DNA of 8,512 nucleotides from contig DLXZ01000011.1 in the NCBI GenBank assembly GCA_003448675.1, positions 1-8,512 on the forward strand, in the 5' to 3' direction. Position numbers and translations under genes: made by a program. This document shows positions 5,472 to 8,512 of this stretch, piece after piece; within the stretch, counting starts at the first letter, position 1; every line of letters begins with the position of its first letter. A model generated the notes under the pieces. That model was not told the DNA's origin. It made no database searches and was given only the letters and a program-made list of their open reading frames with translations. Origin of the DNA: Porticoccaceae bacterium. GTDB taxonomy: Bacteria > Pseudomonadota > Gammaproteobacteria > Pseudomonadales > Porticoccaceae.

Positions 5472-6698
5472 ATGACACAAGCACAATCCGTTCTTTCGGG
5501 AATAAAGGTCATTGAAATATCCACCTTTGTATTTGGTCCAGGCTGCGCCGCGATCATGTCGGACTTTGGCGCCGATGTGATCAAGGTGGAATCACCCGGC
5601 ATTGGCGATCCACTACGCCACGCTCATAAATCACCACCATTCATGCCTTTGGAATTCCCCTATATCTGGCAGCAGGATAATCGCAACAAGCGCAGCATAG
5701 TGCTAGACCTTAAATCCGACGACGGTCTGGAAATTCTGAAGAAATTGGTGCGCGAAGCCGATGTGCTTATCACCAATTTTCCACCCAAGGTGCTGGAGAG
5801 TCTGAAAATCCGCTACGAGGACTTAGCGGCGGAAAACGATCGTCTGGTCTATGCCCAGATCACCGGCTATGGGGAAAATGGCGAAGATGCCAATACCCCG
5901 GGTTTTGATGGTAACGCCTACTGGGCGCGCACCGGTCTGATGGATATTGTACGCACCGCCGACAGTGAACCGACCCTGCCGGCTTTGGCCATGGGCGATC
6001 ATCCGAGCGCCATGACCCTCTACGCCGCAGTCATGACCGGACTATTTCAGCGGGAAAAAACCGGCAGGGGCGCCAGGGTTTATAGCAGCCTGATGGCTAA
6101 TGGCCTGTGGGCTGGCGCCAGCAATTTATCCGGTGTGCTGGCCGGCACGCCACCGGCAAAGCGTATGCGGCCGAGCGCCCCTGGCAATGCCCTGGTCAAT
6201 CACTACCAGACCAAAGACGAGCGCTGGATATCGTTGATCGTGCTCCAGGAAGACAAAAACTGGCCCAAGTTCGTCGAGGCCATTGAACGCCCTGAACTGG
6301 CTGATGATCCCCGTTTTAGTGAGACTAAAAACAGGCATAAAAACGGCCGTGAACTGGCGCCGATTCTGCGGGAGGTGTTCGCCGCACGCGATTGTGCTGA
6401 ATGGCGTCAGCGGCTTCGAGCGCATTCCGTGACTTTCAGCGTGGTGGCGACCTTTGAGGACGTGATAGATGATCCCCAGGCCTTGCTCAACGATATGCTT
6501 ATCGATGTTGAAGGGCATGAGTGGGGCCGTGGACAGCAGGTCAACAGTCCGTTCTGGGTGCAGGGCACGCCCAAAGTACCGGCAAAACTGGGACCGGAAC
6601 TGGGCGCCAATACCCGCGAAGTTCTCAAGGGTCTGGGTTATGACGCGGCTGATATTGATCAGCTTGCCGCCGGCGGCGTTGTCGAGCTGGCTGGATGA
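5472..6698 (+). CDS. CaiB/BaiF family (type III) CoA-transferase
   Basis: The 408-residue protein is full length for class III CoA-transferases, which move CoA between carboxylic acids through an aspartyl-CoA thioester in an interlocked dimer. The N-terminal block is typical: LSGIKVIEISTFVFGPGCA, then SDFGADVIKVESPGIGDPLR, NRNKRSIVLDLKSDDG and ADVLITNFPP. The expected catalytic aspartate is D176 in the MGDHPSAMTLYAAVMTGLFQREKTGRG segment. The C-terminal part includes NALVNHYQTKDERWISL, ADDPRFSETKNRHKNG and a final LGANTREVLKGLGYD. The ATG has AGGGA nine bases upstream. Relatives include formyl-CoA and carnitine CoA-transferases and alpha-methylacyl-CoA racemase; the substrate cannot be decided. 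It lies 56 bp after the Nudix gene on the same strand, with an AT-rich gap in which I see no convincing promoter. Confidence 0.92.
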   Translation: MTQAQSVLSGIKVIEISTFVFGPGCAAIMSDFGADVIKVESPGIGDPLRHAHKSPPFMPLEFPYIWQQDNRNKRSIVLDLKSDDGLEILKKLVREADVLITNFPPKVLESLKIRYEDLAAENDRLVYAQITGYGENGEDANTPGFDGNAYWARTGLMDIVRTADSEPTLPALAMGDHPSAMTLYAAVMTGLFQREKTGRGARVYSSLMANGLWAGASNLSGVLAGTPPAKRMRPSAPGNALVNHYQTKDERWISLIVLQEDKNWPKFVEAIERPELADDPRFSETKNRHKNGRELAPILREVFAARDCAEWRQRLRAHSVTFSVVATFEDVIDDPQALLNDMLIDVEGHEWGRGQQVNSPFWVQGTPKVPAKLGPELGANTREVLKGLGYDAADIDQLAAGGVVELAG

Positions 6699-6778
6699 AT
6701 CAGAGTCTGTTTACAGGAATTTAATTGCCGTTTGTTGATCCAGATTGGGGTCGAAGCCAGAGGTAGGGGCGTACAATT

Positions 6779-6845
6779 ACTCGGCGCTGACGCGAGTGAG
6801 TCAGGGGCATAGTTACTTCCACCGATCCATTGTTGATGCGGTGGG
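6779..6845 (+). promoter_or_regulatory. Possible structured leader upstream of the PEP synthase gene
   Basis: The 203-bp region 6699-6901 holds no convincing gene. Three inverted repeats are visible in it. ACTCG/CGAGT (6779-6783 with 6793-6797) and CTGAC/GTCAG (6787-6791 with 6800-6804) overlap and could not form together. CCACCG-ATC / GAT-g-CGGTGG (6819-6827 with 6835-6844) is a 9-bp stem with one bulge and a 7-nt loop, about 40 nt before the coding region. None is followed by a T-run. A TACAAT at 6772-6777 could be a -10 box but has no good -35. The stems may be leader structure for the downstream gene or the 3' end of the CoA-transferase transcript. Confidence 0.3.
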
Positions 6846-6901
6846 CAGTGTAGAGGTAAACAAGACTGGCGCAGGGCTTGAGCGCAATGGAACGCCCGAC
6901 A

Positions 6902-8512
6902 ATGTTAAAACCCCGCTTCATACATTGGTTTAAGGATCTGTCCATCGCGGACGTCCCGTTGGTGGGCGGCAAAAATGCTTCGCTCGGTGAGTTGTACCGT
7001 GAACTGGCGCCACAGGGTGTCAGGGTGCCCAATGGTTTTGCCATCGCCGCGCCTGCCTACAATTATATGCTGGATCAGGCCGGGGTATGGCCGGCTTTAT
7101 GTGAGACCATGGCCAGCCTGGATGCTGATGATATCGGCTCGTTATCCACGGGGGGAGCGCGCGCACGGCAGCTGGTTTATGAGGCGGGGCTGCCTTTGGA
7201 TCTGCAAGAGGAAATCCTGGCGGCGGTTACGCAGTTGCGAGCTCAGTATGATGGCCCGATCAGTCTTGCAGCCCGGTCATCAGCGACAGCGGAAGACCTG
7301 CCCGAAGCCTCCTTCGCCGGTCAGCATGATTCTTTTCTGAATATCGAGTCCGACGAACAACTACTTGAGTCCTGCCGACGCTGCTTCGCCAGCCTGTTCA
7401 CCAACCGTGCTATTCATTACCGTCTGGACAAGGGCTTTGATCACTTTGCCGTCTCACTGTCCATCGGGGTGATGAAAATGGTGCGCTCGGATCTGGCCTC
7501 CAGTGGAGTTATGTTTTCCATTGATACCGAAACCGGATTTCCCGATGTGGCCTTCATTAATGCTTCCTGGGGGCTGGGTGAAACCATCGTTCAGGGCACG
7601 GTCGAGCCGGATGAATTTTACGTCCACAAACCCACATACCAGCAGGGTTATCGCGCGGTACTGCGGCGTAAGCGAGGCAGTAAAAGTCAAAAGCTGGTTT
7701 ATGGAGACGACCCTTCAGGTAATAGCACGCGGCTTCTGGAAACCAGCGCCCGTGAACGGAGCCAGTATTGTCTGTCGGATGAGGACGTGTTGACCCTGAC
7801 AGACTACTGTATTCGTACCGAAAACCACTATTCCAGCCGCGCCGGGCATCCCACGCCCATGGATATGGAATGGGCCAAGGATGGTGTTGATGGCCATTTG
7901 TATTTACTCCAGGCCCGGCCTGAAACCGTGGTTTCCCTGCGTTGTGATACCCATGTCGATCACTATCGGCTGGAGGGGCCGCGTCGGACGGTACTGGTCA
8001 GGGGCCGCGCCGTGGGCACATCGGTAGCTAGCGGTCGGGTGCGAATTGTTCACGGGGCTGAAGATCTGGCTGACTTTCAGGGCGGGGATGTTCTGGTCGC
8101 CAATCATACTGCTCCGGACTGGGAGCCGGTTATGCGGCTTGCCTCCGCTATTGTTACCGATACCGGCGGACGTACCTGTCATGCCGCGATTATTGCCCGC
8201 GAGCTGGGAGTGACCGCGGTGGTAGGCGCTGGCAGCGCCACGACAACCCTGAGTGACGGCGAGGTTGTGACGGTATCCTGCGCCGAAGGCGATGTTGGCC
8301 TGGTGTATGGGGGTGAACAGGCCTTTGCGGTGGAGCGGATCGATATTCAAAGCCTGCCCCGTACACGCACCCAGATAATGGTCAATCTGGGCAACCCGGA
8401 TCTGGCTTTTCAGACCGCCCAACTGCCCTGTGATGGCGTCGGCCTGGCGCGAATGGAGTTTATTATTGCGGAGCATATAAGAGCCCACCCCATGGCCTTG
8501 CTTTACCGGGAC
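6902..8512 (+). CDS. ppsA: Phosphoenolpyruvate synthase (N-terminal 537 residues, cut by the right edge)
   Basis: The enzyme makes PEP from pyruvate and ATP (giving AMP and phosphate), the entry to gluconeogenesis. The frame is open from 6902 to the last base, with no frameshift. The ATP-grasp domain shows VGGKNASLGE (21-30), ARSSATAEDLPEASFAGQ (124-141), SGVMFSIDTETGF (201-213), WGLGE (223-227), MDMEWAKDG (320-328) and LQARPET (336-342). The phosphohistidine swivel domain carries GGRTCHAAIIARELG, with the catalytic H427, then VVGAGSAT and VSCAEGD. The start of the PEP-binding barrel follows (MVNLGNPDLAF, GVGLARMEFII, HPMALL). E. coli PpsA has about 790 residues, so roughly a third is missing. 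Compared with E. coli it has a few extra residues (around SSRAGHPTP) before MDMEW, as in some other PpsA lineages. Start choice is uncertain: ATG 6902 has GGAA nine bases upstream, and ATG 6887, in frame, would add five residues. No ppsR-like gene is in view. Confidence 0.95.
   Translation, partial: MLKPRFIHWFKDLSIADVPLVGGKNASLGELYRELAPQGVRVPNGFAIAAPAYNYMLDQAGVWPALCETMASLDADDIGSLSTGGARARQLVYEAGLPLDLQEEILAAVTQLRAQYDGPISLAARSSATAEDLPEASFAGQHDSFLNIESDEQLLESCRRCFASLFTNRAIHYRLDKGFDHFAVSLSIGVMKMVRSDLASSGVMFSIDTETGFPDVAFINASWGLGETIVQGTVEPDEFYVHKPTYQQGYRAVLRRKRGSKSQKLVYGDDPSGNSTRLLETSARERSQYCLSDEDVLTLTDYCIRTENHYSSRAGHPTPMDMEWAKDGVDGHLYLLQARPETVVSLRCDTHVDHYRLEGPRRTVLVRGRAVGTSVASGRVRIVHGAEDLADFQGGDVLVANHTAPDWEPVMRLASAIVTDTGGRTCHAAIIARELGVTAVVGAGSATTTLSDGEVVTVSCAEGDVGLVYGGEQAFAVERIDIQSLPRTRTQIMVNLGNPDLAFQTAQLPCDGVGLARMEFIIAEHIRAHPMALLYRD

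Noticed and set aside
6745..6933. Plus-strand ORF of 62 codons before ppsA
   Set aside because: It overlaps the ppsA start out of frame and has no recognisable motif or clear ribosome site.
6721..7044. Minus-strand ORF of 107 codons over the ppsA leader and start
   Set aside because: More than a third of it lies antisense to the conserved start of ppsA, its sequence looks like no family, and I saw no ribosome site worth citing.
7904..8488. Long minus-strand ORF of 194 codons inside ppsA
   Set aside because: It is antisense to the conserved swivel domain of PEP synthase and reads as a codon-bias shadow.

Overview
The window is ordinary bacterial chromosome with high coding density and GC-rich codon use. 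It shows no phage, transposase, CRISPR or RNA gene. The gene set fits a heterotrophic, probably marine or soil gammaproteobacterium: a CPA1 Na+/H+ antiporter, DUF2889, a crotonase next to a zinc-less MDR dehydrogenase, a type III CoA-transferase, and a PEP synthase related to E. coli PpsA. The taxon is inferred from protein flavour only.

Layout. (1) 1-579 (+) is the C-terminal part of a CPA1/NhaP-type antiporter, cut by the left edge. (2) 607-2304 (-) holds three genes read right to left: an NTF2/SnoaL-like protein, a DUF2889 protein, and a small four-helix membrane protein of unknown role. Gaps of 118 bp and 59 bp separate them, and both contain inverted repeats. (3) 2443-2754 (+) is a short ORF whose N-terminal half resembles the start of an enoyl-CoA hydratase. 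The resemblance stops at a 15-bp tandem duplication, so it is probably a gene remnant. (4) 2794-4574 (-) is a two-gene unit: enoyl-CoA hydratase/isomerase, then a zinc-independent MDR oxidoreductase. (5) 4792-6698 (+) runs divergently from that unit: a Nudix hydrolase with a CoA-pyrophosphatase-like signature, then a CaiB/BaiF CoA-transferase. (6) 6902-8512 (+) is the first 537 codons of phosphoenolpyruvate synthase, cut by the right edge and preceded by a roughly 200-bp leader with several possible hairpins.

How the genes may work together. The middle of the window is acyl-CoA chemistry: CoA transfer onto an acid, hydration or isomerisation of an enoyl-CoA, an NAD(P)H-linked MDR step, and a Nudix enzyme that may hydrolyse CoA derivatives. 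PEP synthase would let such an organism turn pyruvate into sugar precursors when growing on acids or lipids. This link is inferred; the substrates cannot be read from the sequence.

I did not find a convincing new multi-gene system. The items most worth a second look are the crotonase remnant with its tandem repeat, the alternating TGCATT elements before the DUF2889 gene, the DUF2889/NTF2/membrane-protein trio, and a promoter that appears to decide the Nudix start.
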